From the NCBI RefSeq assembly GCF_019669905.1, contig NZ_AP019777.1, positions 3,596,001 through 3,660,000 on the forward strand: a DNA stretch of 64,000 nt, written 5' to 3'. Below are positions 28,401 to 37,297 of the stretch, piece by piece; the stretch's first letter is position 1; every line of letters begins with the position of its first letter. The notes under the pieces were generated by a model that saw only the letters and a list, made by a program, of their open reading frames with translations, searched no databases and was not told the DNA's origin. The translations under genes were made by a program, and so were the position numbers. The stretch comes from Methylomonas koyamae (GTDB lineage: Bacteria > Pseudomonadota > Gammaproteobacteria > Methylococcales > Methylomonadaceae).

Positions 28401-28451
28401 CGCTGTTGTGTTGGTAATTCCCTGCGCCCGGCTAGTAGTATAGCCACTAAA

Positions 28452-28492
28452 GCCAAGCTTGCAGATAATCGATAGTAAATTGCAAGCTTGGC
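28452..28492. promoter_or_regulatory. Perfect 12-bp inverted repeat between the FHA gene and pta
   Basis: GCCAAGCTTGCA (28452-28463) and TGCAAGCTTGGC (28481-28492) are exact reverse complements separated by 17 bases. Each arm also contains the self-complementary core CAAGCTTG. It lies in a divergent promoter region, 52 bases from the FHA start and 121 bases before pta. This suits a pair of operator sites better than a terminator, since there is no T-run. Confidence 0.6.
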
Positions 28493-28613
28493 ACGACGGC
28501 GAAACCGGGTGCCGCCGCCCGGATATTAATCCAGCCGCAAACTCGCCGGGTAAAGTTGCTCGCGCTATCGCCGTCCTGGTTTAGAATTTAACAAACAGCC
28601 ATCCGCAACGACC

Positions 28614-30749
28614 ATGAACTCGACCAGCCCCGCCGCAACCGACGCCGCCTGTTTTGCCCAAGACATTTACATCGCCAGCCTCGACGAAGGCAACGGCAAA
28701 TCATTGGTAATGCTGGCGATGATGGAGATGCTGTCCGGCCTGGCCGACAATATCGGCTTTTTCCGGCCGATCATCCACAGCACGCCGGATAAGGACGATC
28801 TGATCCAGTTCATCAGCCACCGCTACCCGGTTGCCGTGCCGCAAGCCGCGATGTACGGCTGTACCAGCGCCGAGGCCCGCGAGTTGCTGGCCGCCGAACA
28901 ATACGACGAACTGGTCAAAACCATCCTCAGCAAATTCCGGGCGTTGAAACGGCAATGCCTACACGTGCTGTGCGTCGGCTCCGACTACAGCCACGGCAAC
29001 GCGGTATTCGAATTCGACTTCAACGCCGACGTCGCCAATAACCTGGACTGCTTGATCATGCCGGTGATCCAGGGCGAAAACCGCAGCAACGAACAACTGC
29101 TGAGCAGTATCGCCAGCCTGAAACACTCCGTGCACGAGAACGGCTGCGAACTGCTGGCCAGCGTCGTGATCGGCGTTGCCGGCAACCAATTGGCCGGCCT
29201 GCGCCACGACCTGAATCATGCCAAAGGCTTTCCGGTTTATCTGGTCCCGGCCGAATCGTCGCTGGAAAAACCCAGCGTCGGCAACATCGCCAAAGCCCTC
29301 GGCGCCAAGGTGTTGTGCGGCGAAGCCGCAGCGATGAGCCGTGAGGTCTACCATTACAAGGTCGCGGCGATGTTGATTCCGGATTTTCTGGATTACGTCG
29401 AAACCGGCGACCTGATCATTACGCCGGGCGACCGTTCCGACATCCTGTTGGCCAGCATCATGGCCTACAGTTCGGCCAGTTATCCGCAGATCGCCGGCCT
29501 GATTCTGACCGGCCACCAACAGCCGCCGCCGCAGGTGCAAAAATTGATCGACGGCTTGGGCGGCACCCCGTTCGCAGTGCTGGCGGTTGACTCCGATACC
29601 TTTACCACGGCGATGCAAGTCAGCCAGGTGCCGGCCAGCCTGCACTCGCAAGACGACCGCAAGATCGCCGCGGCCTTGGGCCTGATCGAACGCAACATCA
29701 ATATGGTCGAACTGCGGCTGCGCCTATGCAGCAAAGTCGGCCACAAAACCACGCCGCTGATGTTCGAATACGACATGTTGCAGCGGGCCAAGGCCCAGAA
29801 ACAGCATATCGTGCTGCCGGAAGGCAACGAAGAACGCATATTGCTGGCCGCCGAAATCCTGCTATTGCGCGACGTGGTGAAAATCACGCTGCTGGGCAAC
29901 GAAGCCGAGATTAGGCAAAAAATACAAAACATGGCGTTGAAGCTCGATGCCGTCAACATCGTCGATCCGGCCAATTCCGAGCTGCGGCCGCTGTTCGCCG
30001 AAACTTACTACGAAGCGCGTAAACACAAATGCATCGTTTACGACACCGCCTACGACCTGATGGCCGACCCCAGCTATTTCGGCACGCTGATGATCCATCT
30101 GGGCTACGCCGACGGCATGGTCTCCGGCGCCGTGCATTCGACGCAACATACCATCCGGCCGGCGTTCGAGATCATCAAAACCAAGCCCGGCGCCTCGATC
30201 GTTTCCAGCGTATTTTTCATGTGCCTGGAAGACCGGGTGCTGGTCTACGGCGATTGCGCGGTGATTCCTAACCCCAATGCCGCGCAACTGGCCGACATTG
30301 CCATCAACGCCGCCGAGACCGCGCGCATGTTCAATATCGAACCGCGCATCGCGATGCTGTCCTATTCCACCGGCGAATCCGGCAAGGGCGAAGCGGTCGA
30401 TAAAGTCCGCGAAGCGGTAAAAATCGCCAAGTCGCTGCGGCCGGAGCTGCTGCTGGAAGGCCCGATGCAGTACGACGCCGCGGTCGATGCCAGCGTCGCC
30501 AAAACCAAATTGCCGAACAGCCAGGTCGCCGGCCGCGCCACGGTATTTATCTTCCCCGACCTGAACACCGGCAACAACACCTACAAGGCCGTGCAGCGTT
30601 CGTCCGGCGCGATTGCGGTCGGCCCCATCCTGCAAGGCCTGAATAAACCGGTCAACGACCTGAGCCGCGGCTGTACCGTCACCGATATCGTCAACACGGT
30701 GGTGATCACGGCGATTCAGGCGCAGGAAGGCGGCAAACCGTGTACCTAG
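28614..30749 (+). CDS. pta: Phosphate acetyltransferase, long form
   Basis: The 711-residue protein is the long Pta type: an N-terminal P-loop-like, BioD-related domain (IASLDEGNGKSLV at about 20-32), a middle DRTGG domain (LIITPGDRSDI), and the C-terminal catalytic domain starting near residue 385 with VLPEGNEERIL and continuing with SCSAVHST-like GMVSGAVHST and PDLNTGNNTYKAVQRS. It interconverts acetyl-CoA and acetyl phosphate. The small DUF2380 gene overlaps its 3' end and ackA follows, giving a complete acetate module. Confidence 0.96.
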   Translation: MNSTSPAATDAACFAQDIYIASLDEGNGKSLVMLAMMEMLSGLADNIGFFRPIIHSTPDKDDLIQFISHRYPVAVPQAAMYGCTSAEARELLAAEQYDELVKTILSKFRALKRQCLHVLCVGSDYSHGNAVFEFDFNADVANNLDCLIMPVIQGENRSNEQLLSSIASLKHSVHENGCELLASVVIGVAGNQLAGLRHDLNHAKGFPVYLVPAESSLEKPSVGNIAKALGAKVLCGEAAAMSREVYHYKVAAMLIPDFLDYVETGDLIITPGDRSDILLASIMAYSSASYPQIAGLILTGHQQPPPQVQKLIDGLGGTPFAVLAVDSDTFTTAMQVSQVPASLHSQDDRKIAAALGLIERNINMVELRLRLCSKVGHKTTPLMFEYDMLQRAKAQKQHIVLPEGNEERILLAAEILLLRDVVKITLLGNEAEIRQKIQNMALKLDAVNIVDPANSELRPLFAETYYEARKHKCIVYDTAYDLMADPSYFGTLMIHLGYADGMVSGAVHSTQHTIRPAFEIIKTKPGASIVSSVFFMCLEDRVLVYGDCAVIPNPNAAQLADIAINAAETARMFNIEPRIAMLSYSTGESGKGEAVDKVREAVKIAKSLRPELLLEGPMQYDAAVDASVAKTKLPNSQVAGRATVFIFPDLNTGNNTYKAVQRSSGAIAVGPILQGLNKPVNDLSRGCTVTDIVNTVVITAIQAQEGGKPCT

Positions 30750-31276
30750 TTCGCGCCTTTTTTGCCGTGTTGCTGGCATTGGCCGCCGCGCCGGCCGCCG
30801 CCGACACCCGCATCGCCGTACTCGATTTCGAGTTGAAAGACCTAACGCTGGCGCCCGGTGTCCCGGCCGAAATCGCCCGCACCGCATCGATCAAGCCATT
30901 GCTGACCAAAGAACTGGAAAGCGCGGGTTACCGATTAGTCGAGATTCCGGCCGATGCCAGGCAAGCCGCCAATAGCGGCGTCGGCTATTTGTTCGACCAC
31001 GCCGACGCGGCAGCAGCATTGGCGAAAAGCTACGGCGCCGACTATATATTGGTCGGCCGGCTGCACAAGCCCAGCTTTCTGTTCGCCTACCTGATGGCGC
31101 ATCTGGTTCGGGTAAGCGACGGCAGCCTGGTCGGCAATTACATCACCGAATCCAAAGGCCCCAATGCCGGACTGACCGGCAAGGCCGTGGAAAGCCTGAC
31201 GGTCAAAATCGACCATGATCTGGAGCGGCGTTACTCGCCACCGCCGCCGCAAAAACGCGTAATCGACTCTAAATGA
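30740..31276 (+). CDS. DUF2380-type secreted protein
   Basis: A GTG start inside the end of pta gives 178 residues with a clear signal peptide (cleavage likely after AAAPAAA, about residue 21). The mature protein begins TRIAVLDFELKDL, which is typical of DUF2380/DUF3280 proteins, and contains YGADYILVGRL. This fold resembles the TolB N-terminal-like domains that assess envelope lipoprotein families, but no function is established. It overlaps both pta (10 bases) and ackA (ATGA), so translation of all three is coupled. Confidence 0.75.
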   Translation: MYLVRAFFAVLLALAAAPAAADTRIAVLDFELKDLTLAPGVPAEIARTASIKPLLTKELESAGYRLVEIPADARQAANSGVGYLFDHADAAAALAKSYGADYILVGRLHKPSFLFAYLMAHLVRVSDGSLVGNYITESKGPNAGLTGKAVESLTVKIDHDLERRYSPPPPQKRVIDSK

Positions 31277-32478
31277 AAATTCTGGTACTCAACGCCGGCA
31301 GTTCGTCGCTGAAATACAGCCTGTTCGACATGGCCGCGCGGACTGCATTGCTGTCCGGCCTGATCGAACGCATCGGCGAAGCCGAATCCAGCCACCGCTA
31401 TCGGCTCGGCACTTCCGCTCCGCAACAACAAGCGCTGACTTGCCGCGACCACGGGCAAGCGCTGCAAACCCTATTTAGCCTGCTCCGCGCAACCCTGCCA
31501 AGCGGCTTGAGCGAATTGGCGGCGGTCGGCCACCGCGTCGTCCACGGCGGCGAATTCTTCCACGAACCGGCCTTGATCGACCGCCGGGTTATCGCTCACA
31601 TCGAGGCGGCGATTCCGCTGGCCCCGCTGCACAACCCGGCCAACCTGTCCGGGATCGAACAAGCCCTGCACCTATTGGCCGAGGTGCCGCACGTCGCCGT
31701 GTTCGACACCGCTTTCCACCAGACTTTACCCGACTACGCCTTCCGTTACCCGCTGCCGAGCCAGTTGTACAGCGAACACGGCGTGCGCCGTTACGGATTC
31801 CACGGCACATCGCACGCCTACGTCGCCAAGCGAGCCGCCGACTACCTGGATAAGCCGCTGGCCGCAACCAATCTGATCACGCTGCATTTGGGCAACGGCG
31901 CCAGCGTCGCCGCGATTGCCGGCGGCATCAGCATCGACACCTCGATGGGCATGACGCCGCTGGAAGGATTGATGATGGGTAGCCGTTGCGGCGACATCGA
32001 CCCGGCCATCGCCTTTTACCTGGCGCGCACGCTGGGCATGGAGCTGGATGCAATCGACAAGTTGTACAACAAGGCCAGCGGCTGCCTCGGCGTCTGCGGC
32101 GAAAACGACATGCGCGCCATCCACGCCAAAGCCGAAAGCGGCGACGACTCGGCCAAGTTGGCGCTGGCGATGTACGCCTACCGCATCAAAAAATACATCG
32201 GCGCCTACTACGCCGTGTTGGGCCGGGTCGATGCGCTGGTATTCACCGGCGGTATCGGCGAGAACGACGCCTGGCTGCGCCAAACCTGCTGCGAGGGCTT
32301 GACGGCGTTCGGCATCGCCGTCGATCCGGCCGCGAACGCGGCGCCGGCCAAACCCGCAGCCGCCATCAGCCCAGCCGCGTCGCCGGTCGCGGTGCTGGTC
32401 ATCAATACCGACGAAGAACTGGAAATCGCCTTGCAAACGGCGGAGTGTTTGGCAAAACGGGCCGATTCGCCGATTTAG
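31273..32478 (+). CDS. ackA: Acetate kinase
   Basis: The 401-residue enzyme has the family signatures at the N-terminus (LVLNAGSSSLKY), the GHRVVHGG segment, YGFHGTSHAYV, HLGNGASVAAI, DTSMGMTPLEGLMMGSR and VFTGGIGEN. AckA converts acetyl phosphate plus ADP to acetate and ATP. Its start overlaps the stop of the DUF2380 gene. With pta it forms a fermentative or overflow acetate pathway, which in an aerobic organism would be useful under oxygen limitation. Confidence 0.97.
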   Translation: MKILVLNAGSSSLKYSLFDMAARTALLSGLIERIGEAESSHRYRLGTSAPQQQALTCRDHGQALQTLFSLLRATLPSGLSELAAVGHRVVHGGEFFHEPALIDRRVIAHIEAAIPLAPLHNPANLSGIEQALHLLAEVPHVAVFDTAFHQTLPDYAFRYPLPSQLYSEHGVRRYGFHGTSHAYVAKRAADYLDKPLAATNLITLHLGNGASVAAIAGGISIDTSMGMTPLEGLMMGSRCGDIDPAIAFYLARTLGMELDAIDKLYNKASGCLGVCGENDMRAIHAKAESGDDSAKLALAMYAYRIKKYIGAYYAVLGRVDALVFTGGIGENDAWLRQTCCEGLTAFGIAVDPAANAAPAKPAAAISPAASPVAVLVINTDEELEIALQTAECLAKRADSPI

Positions 32479-32593
32479 CTTGCATGCAACGGGTTCTATT
32501 TGCCGCGGTAGTTATCACGCCGCGATTCGGGCGATACCGCCGTGTGGGCAATTTAGGCCAAATCCACCACATAGTAAGAACAGGAGAAACCGG

Positions 32594-33076
32594 ATGAGAA
32601 TTTTTTTGATAGCCGTCTTCACGATTTCATTGGCCAATTCGGCATGGGCTCAGGATAAGATCGATCGCCTGCACGCCGAGACCATGGCTTCGTTTAAACC
32701 GGATTCGGTTAACTGGCAAGCTGAACCGATACTCCCCAAGGGCGCCCAAAGCGCGGTGCTGGTTGGGGATCCAAACAAAGCCGGCATTTTTATCGCGTGG
32801 CTTAAATTTCCGCCCAACTATCCGATTCCTCCTCATATACATCCCTATACCGAAGTGATTACGGTGTTGCACGGCAAATTGGGCAACGGTATGGGCGAAA
32901 GATTCGACGTTAACCAGCGCGAGATACTTAAAACGGGCTCCAGTTTTGTGCTCCCGGCAGGCCATAGCCATTATGTCTGGACCACCGATGAGGAAACCAT
33001 CGTCGAGCTGATCGCTACGGGGCCTTGGGGCATCACTTACACGAATCCTGCCGACGATCCCCGTAACCGTAAATAG
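32594..33076 (+). CDS. Secreted cupin-domain protein
   Basis: The start at 32594 has AGGAG nine bases upstream. The 160-residue protein has a signal peptide (about 1-19, ending SAWA) and a single cupin domain. Motif 1 is PPHIHPYTEVITVLHG and motif 2 LPAGHSHYVW, giving the His, His, Glu, His metal ligands. Similar small periplasmic cupins are annotated only by fold; the substrate is unknown. It is separated from ackA by 115 bases and from znuD by about 410. Confidence 0.8.
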   Translation: MRIFLIAVFTISLANSAWAQDKIDRLHAETMASFKPDSVNWQAEPILPKGAQSAVLVGDPNKAGIFIAWLKFPPNYPIPPHIHPYTEVITVLHGKLGNGMGERFDVNQREILKTGSSFVLPAGHSHYVWTTDEETIVELIATGPWGITYTNPADDPRNRK

Positions 33077-33414
33077 CGCGCAGTTTAGACTGACTCTGCA
33101 AGCCCTACGCTATTTACCATCGAACTCAATCGGCCTTCCCCTCCACTTAGTATTTGCCAACCAGCGGGGCTTGCGGTTCGGCCGGGCCGGAGCTTGAGCG
33201 CCAGCCAAGGCTCTGAATGTTTGTTTCTCATTTCTTCGGGCATTTTTTGCTTCGTTCCGTTACTGTCGCGAACGGGCAACTGAAACAGGCCTTTCACTGG
33301 CCCCACTGAGCAGCGTTTCGGCGCCGCTAAATCCCCGGCCAAACCTTAATGGTTGCAACGCAAGGATACGCTAGCTGAGAACCGGCAAGCACGCCGCACA
33401 GGACAAACCAGTTT
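33077..33414. other. Intergenic region before the znuD operator
   Basis: No well-supported gene is present. An 85-codon frame runs on the minus strand (33085-33342), but it has no convincing ribosome-binding site and I do not recognise its product. The region ends at the inverted repeat upstream of znuD. Confidence 0.4.
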
Positions 33415-33452
33415 TGTTATATTGTTGCAAACATGGCTGCGACAATATAACA
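33415..33452. promoter_or_regulatory. AT-rich inverted repeat upstream of znuD, possible Zur operator
   Basis: TGTTATATTGT (33415-33425) and ACAATATAACA (33442-33452) are perfect 11-bp inverted arms with a 16-base spacer, ending 37 bases before the znuD start codon. Each arm contains TGTTATA, the half-site of enterobacterial Zur boxes. Position before a zinc receptor gene supports zinc-dependent control. The spacing differs from a single classical Zur palindrome, so it may be two opposed sites. Confidence 0.55.
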
Positions 33453-33489
33453 TTGGCATTCCGTTTAGCTTAGTCGTCGCGTTTTGATT

Positions 33490-35562
33490 ATGAATAAATT
33501 GCCGCCCTTTCTGTTGCTGTTGCCCGCCAGCCTGCTGCACGCGGAAACCCAAACCGATGCCAGGTTGGATGAGATCGTCGTCACCGCGCCGCTGCCGGTC
33601 AGCAAATCCGACGCGGGCTCTCCGGTCACCGTGCTCAGCGACGACGAGTTGCGGATGAAGACCGGCCACAGCATCGGCGATACCCTGAAAAACGAATTGG
33701 GCATCAGCAGCCAATCCTTCGGCCCCGGCGTCGGCACACCGGTGATTCGCGGCCAGGCCGGCCCCAGGGTGCGGGTATTGAGCAACGGCATCGGCGCCAA
33801 CGACGTGTCTTCGATCAGCCCGGACCACGCCACCAGCGTCGAACCGCTGCTGGCCGAGCGGATTGAGGTGCTGCGCGGCCCGGCCACCTTGCTGTACGGC
33901 AGCGGCGCAATCGGCGGCGTGGTCAACGTCATCGACAACCGGATTCCGGGCAAAGCCTTCGACAAAGCCTTGAACGCCGCGCTGGAACAACGCTTCGACT
34001 CGACCAGCGACGAGACCAGCACCACGATGAAAGTCGAAGGCAGCAAGGACCACGTTGCCTACCACCTGGACGGCTTTTATCGCCACCGCAACAACATGGA
34101 TATTGGTGGCCAAGCCATCGACACCGGCAAAATCGCCGTCAACGATGCGGAGCTGGCCGCGGAAATCGCCGACAACCCGCGCGGCTACCTCAACAACACC
34201 GGCGCCGAGGCCATCAGCGGTTCGGCCGGCTTGTCTTGGATCGACAAATTCGGCTTCGCCGGCGTTTCGATCAATAATTTGAACAACAACTACGGCATCG
34301 CCCCGGACGGTACCGGCGAGGAAATCGTCCGGATTGCGATGCGGCAGAATAAGTACGACTTCAAAAGCGAAATCGTCAAGCCGTTCGCCTTCGCCAAATC
34401 CTTGCGCGCTAGGCTGGGTTACACCGACTACGAACACTATGAAATCGCCAACGGCGAGGTCGGCGCCCATTTCAGCAACGAAAGCTACGAAGGCCGACTG
34501 GAACTGGCCCACGAAGACATCGGCCCATTGCGCGGCGTGGTCGGCTTTCAAGCCCAGTCCAGCGATTTTCTCGGCCTACACATGCACGGCCACGAACACG
34601 CCGGCGGCGAACCGGAAATCGAAGCCATCGTGCCCCGCTCCAACATTCAGAGTTACGGCGTATTTGCCGTGGAATCCTTCGACGCCGGCCCGGTCGCTTA
34701 CCAGTTGGGCACCCGCGTCGAACAAACCGACATTCGCCCGGACGGCATGGCCGGCTTCAGCTACACATCGGTCAGCGCCTCGGCCTCTGCGGTATGGAAA
34801 CTGGGCCAGCGCAACAGTTTCAACTTGGCCGTGACTCGATCCTCGCGGGCGCCGCAAGTCCAGGAATTGCTATCCGACGGCTTCCACCACGCCACCCGCA
34901 GCTGGGAGCGCGGCAACGCCGCGCTGAAAGAGGAAACCTCCTACAACCTCGATTTGGGCTACCGCTTCAAAACCGACTGGCTGCGCGCCGAACTGGACTT
35001 GTTCCATAACTGGGCCAGCGATTACATTTACCAGCGCCGCACCGGCGAATTTCTCGACGAAGAAGGCACCGGCGACCACTGCGACACCGAGCACTGCGTA
35101 CCGGTGTTGCAAAGCAGTCAGCAGGATGCGATTTTCAAAGGCTACGAAGCCAAGCTGATCTTCCCGGTGCTGGAAAACCATCTGGGTCTGTTGGAACTGA
35201 CTCTGTTCAGCGACTACACCCGCGGCGAATTCGTCAACGGCGGCGACGTGCCACGCATGCCGCCGCTGCGTTACGGCCTGCAACTGGACTACAACAAAGA
35301 CAAACTCTCCAGCTACCTGCGCCTGACCCGCGCCGACGACCAGACTCACGTCGGCGACTTCGAGACCTCGACTGCCGGTTATTACCTGCTCAACGTGGGC
35401 GTCAATTACCAAATCAAGGCCTTGCAAGACGCCAAGCTGATGGTGTTCGCCAAAGGCAACAACCTGCTGGACCAAAACATCCGCAACGCCGCGTCCTATC
35501 TGCGCAATTTCGCGCCGGAAGCGGGGCGTGGGGCGGAAGTGGGATTTCGCTTAAGCTATTAA
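33490..35562 (+). CDS. znuD: TonB-dependent zinc receptor, ZnuD-like
   Basis: The ATG at 33490 gives 690 residues with a signal peptide ending near LLHA (residue 19), a TonB box-like DEIVVTAP, a plug domain with TPVIRGQAGPRVRVL and LRGPATLLYGSGAIGGVVNVID, and a 22-strand barrel ending in the C-terminal aromatic signature GFRLSY. A histidine-rich loop HMHGHEHAGGEPE lies near residue 365, as in ZnuD zinc receptors. It should import zinc across the outer membrane using TonB energy. A Zur-like inverted repeat precedes it. The last 53 codons are duplicated directly downstream. Confidence 0.9.
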   Translation: MNKLPPFLLLLPASLLHAETQTDARLDEIVVTAPLPVSKSDAGSPVTVLSDDELRMKTGHSIGDTLKNELGISSQSFGPGVGTPVIRGQAGPRVRVLSNGIGANDVSSISPDHATSVEPLLAERIEVLRGPATLLYGSGAIGGVVNVIDNRIPGKAFDKALNAALEQRFDSTSDETSTTMKVEGSKDHVAYHLDGFYRHRNNMDIGGQAIDTGKIAVNDAELAAEIADNPRGYLNNTGAEAISGSAGLSWIDKFGFAGVSINNLNNNYGIAPDGTGEEIVRIAMRQNKYDFKSEIVKPFAFAKSLRARLGYTDYEHYEIANGEVGAHFSNESYEGRLELAHEDIGPLRGVVGFQAQSSDFLGLHMHGHEHAGGEPEIEAIVPRSNIQSYGVFAVESFDAGPVAYQLGTRVEQTDIRPDGMAGFSYTSVSASASAVWKLGQRNSFNLAVTRSSRAPQVQELLSDGFHHATRSWERGNAALKEETSYNLDLGYRFKTDWLRAELDLFHNWASDYIYQRRTGEFLDEEGTGDHCDTEHCVPVLQSSQQDAIFKGYEAKLIFPVLENHLGLLELTLFSDYTRGEFVNGGDVPRMPPLRYGLQLDYNKDKLSSYLRLTRADDQTHVGDFETSTAGYYLLNVGVNYQIKALQDAKLMVFAKGNNLLDQNIRNAASYLRNFAPEAGRGAEVGFRLSY

Positions 35563-35680
35563 TTCGTTATTAACTCGTTCCCACGCGCTGCGTGGGAATA
35601 CCCAGCTACCGCGCTGCGGTACGTATCGGGCCGCAGCGCGGCCAAGCTCTACGTTCTCACGCGGCGCGTGGGAACGAGGA
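35404..35680 (+). repeat. Tandem duplication, unit 1 (znuD tail plus palindromic element)
   Basis: This 277-base unit holds the end of znuD (to 35562) and a roughly 107-base palindromic element (35574-35680) with CGTTCCCACGCGCTGCGTGGGAA at one end and its inverse at the other. It is repeated directly after at 35681. Unit 1 has an extra 11 bases (TTCGTTATTAA) after the stop codon compared with unit 2. Confidence 0.9.
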
Positions 35681-35946
35681 AACTACCAAGTCAAGACCTT
35701 GCAAGACGCCAAGCCGATGGTGTTAGCCAAAGGCAACAACCTGCTGGACCAGAACATCCGCAACGCCACGTCCTATCTGCGCAATTTCGCGCCGGAAGCC
35801 GGGCGCGGGGCGGAAGTAGGGTTTCGCTTAAGCTATTAACTCGCTCCCACGCGCTGCGTGGGAATGCCTAGCTACCGCGCTGGGGTAAGTATCGGGCCGC
35901 AGCGCGGCCAAGCTCTACGTTCCTACGCGGCGCGTGGGAACGAGGA
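35681..35946 (+). pseudogene. Tandem duplication, unit 2 with a znuD C-terminal remnant
   Basis: This 266-base unit repeats 35404-35680 at roughly 90 % identity by eye. The znuD part (to 35839) keeps the reading frame and the same stop, with a few changes such as LMVF to PMVL, but has no start codon or signal sequence, so it is a non-functional remnant. The palindromic element is repeated at 35840-35946. The level of divergence indicates the duplication is not very recent. Confidence 0.88.
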
Positions 35947-35955
35947 GACCGGCAA

Positions 35956-36267
35956 CTAACTAGCGCCAACCCAAACCCGGTTCACCCGCTCGTCGTCGCG
36001 GATCCGCTCCAGGATTTGGTAAATGCGGCCGCAGTCTCGGGCTTGCATCGCGATGCCATAGCGTTGGTTAATCGCATCGGCCAAAGTTTGATAGTCCTCT
36101 TCGGTGATGCCCGGCAGAAAATCGCTCAGTTCGGAGCGATTGGTGAAAAACGCTAGCGTATTCGGGCCGAAATCCAGAAACGGCCAGAGGATGTGTTGCA
36201 AAAAATCCTCCAGCAATTCCGGGTCGTCGTAAACCCGGTTAGGGCCGTCCAGTTCGTCGTCGTTCAT
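35956..36267 (-). CDS. Acidic protein of unknown function, 103 residues
   Basis: The start at 36265-36267 has AGGAG about nine bases upstream and is preferred to a longer frame from 36306. The product is acidic, without signal or membrane segments, and is probably cytoplasmic. The N-terminus is rich in Asp and Glu and the C-terminal half looks helical. I do not recognise the family. It abuts the znuD duplication. Confidence 0.6.
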   Translation of the reverse strand: MNDDELDGPNRVYDDPELLEDFLQHILWPFLDFGPNTLAFFTNRSELSDFLPGITEEDYQTLADAINQRYGIAMQARDCGRIYQILERIRDDERVNRVWVGAS

Positions 36268-36344
36268 CCTGTTTTCTCCTGTCAAGTTGCTTGTAATGTG
36301 GAGCAAAAAGACCGACTACCGTTAAGTTAAGCATTTAGGTTTTA

Positions 36345-36366
36345 CTCCCCTCTTTGAAAAAGAGGG
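36345..36366. repeat. Palindromic CCCCTCTTT hairpin element, copy 2
   Basis: ACTCCCCTCTTTGAAAAAGAGGG forms a hairpin like those at 1563-1584 and 58408-58431. It lies between the 103-residue gene and the HsdS fragment, just after the stop of the latter on the minus strand. Confidence 0.6.
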
Positions 36367-36378
36367 AAGCGGCTTAAT

Positions 36379-37179
36379 TTAACGGTATCGCAAATAGGCC
36401 AGGGCCTCGGCTTCCGATTGCTCGATGGCGATTTCGACCGCGCGTTTGGCGGCTTCGAGAAGTTGGGTGGCGCGTTGTTTGGCTTGGCGTGCGGATTTTA
36501 AAGACTGCTCAACTGCCTTTTCAGTGGTCATTGAAAATTTTGGAATCGGCAGATTCAGCAAATCGGATTCGGAAATCGCCGGATACATGCTGGCGCTGGT
36601 GTACAAATCCATCAATTTGCAAATTAGCGGCAACCCAAGGTAGGTCAGCAATACGTCTCCGCTGATATGCTTGGGCTGCAATACGACAAAACCGGAAGAA
36701 CAAACGAAGCCGTCTTGCTGCTCGCTAATCGATGCCGACAAACGCCGGTTAGGTCGTACCGTGGATGTAATGACATCATGCGAACGGACATACTGCGTTG
36801 CCCGGCTTGGCGCTTCGCGTTGCGGTAAACATTGCGCTTGAGCTTTACCATCGTTGTTGAATGTGCCAATTTCGATGTAATGAAACTCATCGGTTTCGTT
36901 GGGGGTAAAGCGTTCTTTTCTGGCGGGCGCTACATCGCGTATTTTTAAACTGTCGCAACTCAGCCGCTTGAGCAATTGGTCGATGCCGGGATTGAAAAAC
37001 TCGGCGTCCAAGCGGCCGGCTAAGAAGGCTTCGCTACTGTTGCGGATATAACTCAGCGGCTCTGGAACTTGCCAATTCTCAAGGCTTAATGCTCGTAAAA
37101 GCAATATTTCGGCATCTAATAGAAAATTTGCTGCCTGACTATTAGCTTCAAACGCAGAATTTACTAAACCGCCAAACAC
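36379..37179 (-). pseudogene. Fragment of a type I restriction specificity subunit (HsdS)
   Basis: The 266-codon frame begins with GTG and no ribosome-binding site. Its sequence fits the second half of a type I S subunit: a helical conserved region with AGRLDAEFF, a target-recognition domain with FHYIEIGTFN, SHDVITSTVRP and TSASMYPAISESDLLNLPIP, and a C-terminal helix with EAAKRAVEIAIE. A full S subunit would have another recognition domain upstream. No hsdM or hsdR gene lies nearby. It is best read as a remnant of a lost restriction system, in DNA more A+T-rich than its surroundings. Confidence 0.7.
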
Positions 37180-37297
37180 CCCGTTTTCGGTGCCGCGTGT
37201 TCCGAGCTATCGTTATCCGGCGATACTGAGTAGAATCCGTCTGAACGCGGTGCTAGATACATCGACACTCTTACAATAATAACAAGCGGATGTTTCG

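Noticed and set aside
33085..33342. An 85-codon minus-strand frame between the cupin gene and znuD
   Set aside because: No ribosome-binding site and no recognised family. It could belong to a repeated element, but I found no second copy in the window.
35563..35946. A second, partial receptor gene downstream of znuD
   Set aside because: The remnant has only the last 53 codons without a start, signal or plug domain, so it is listed as part of a duplication.
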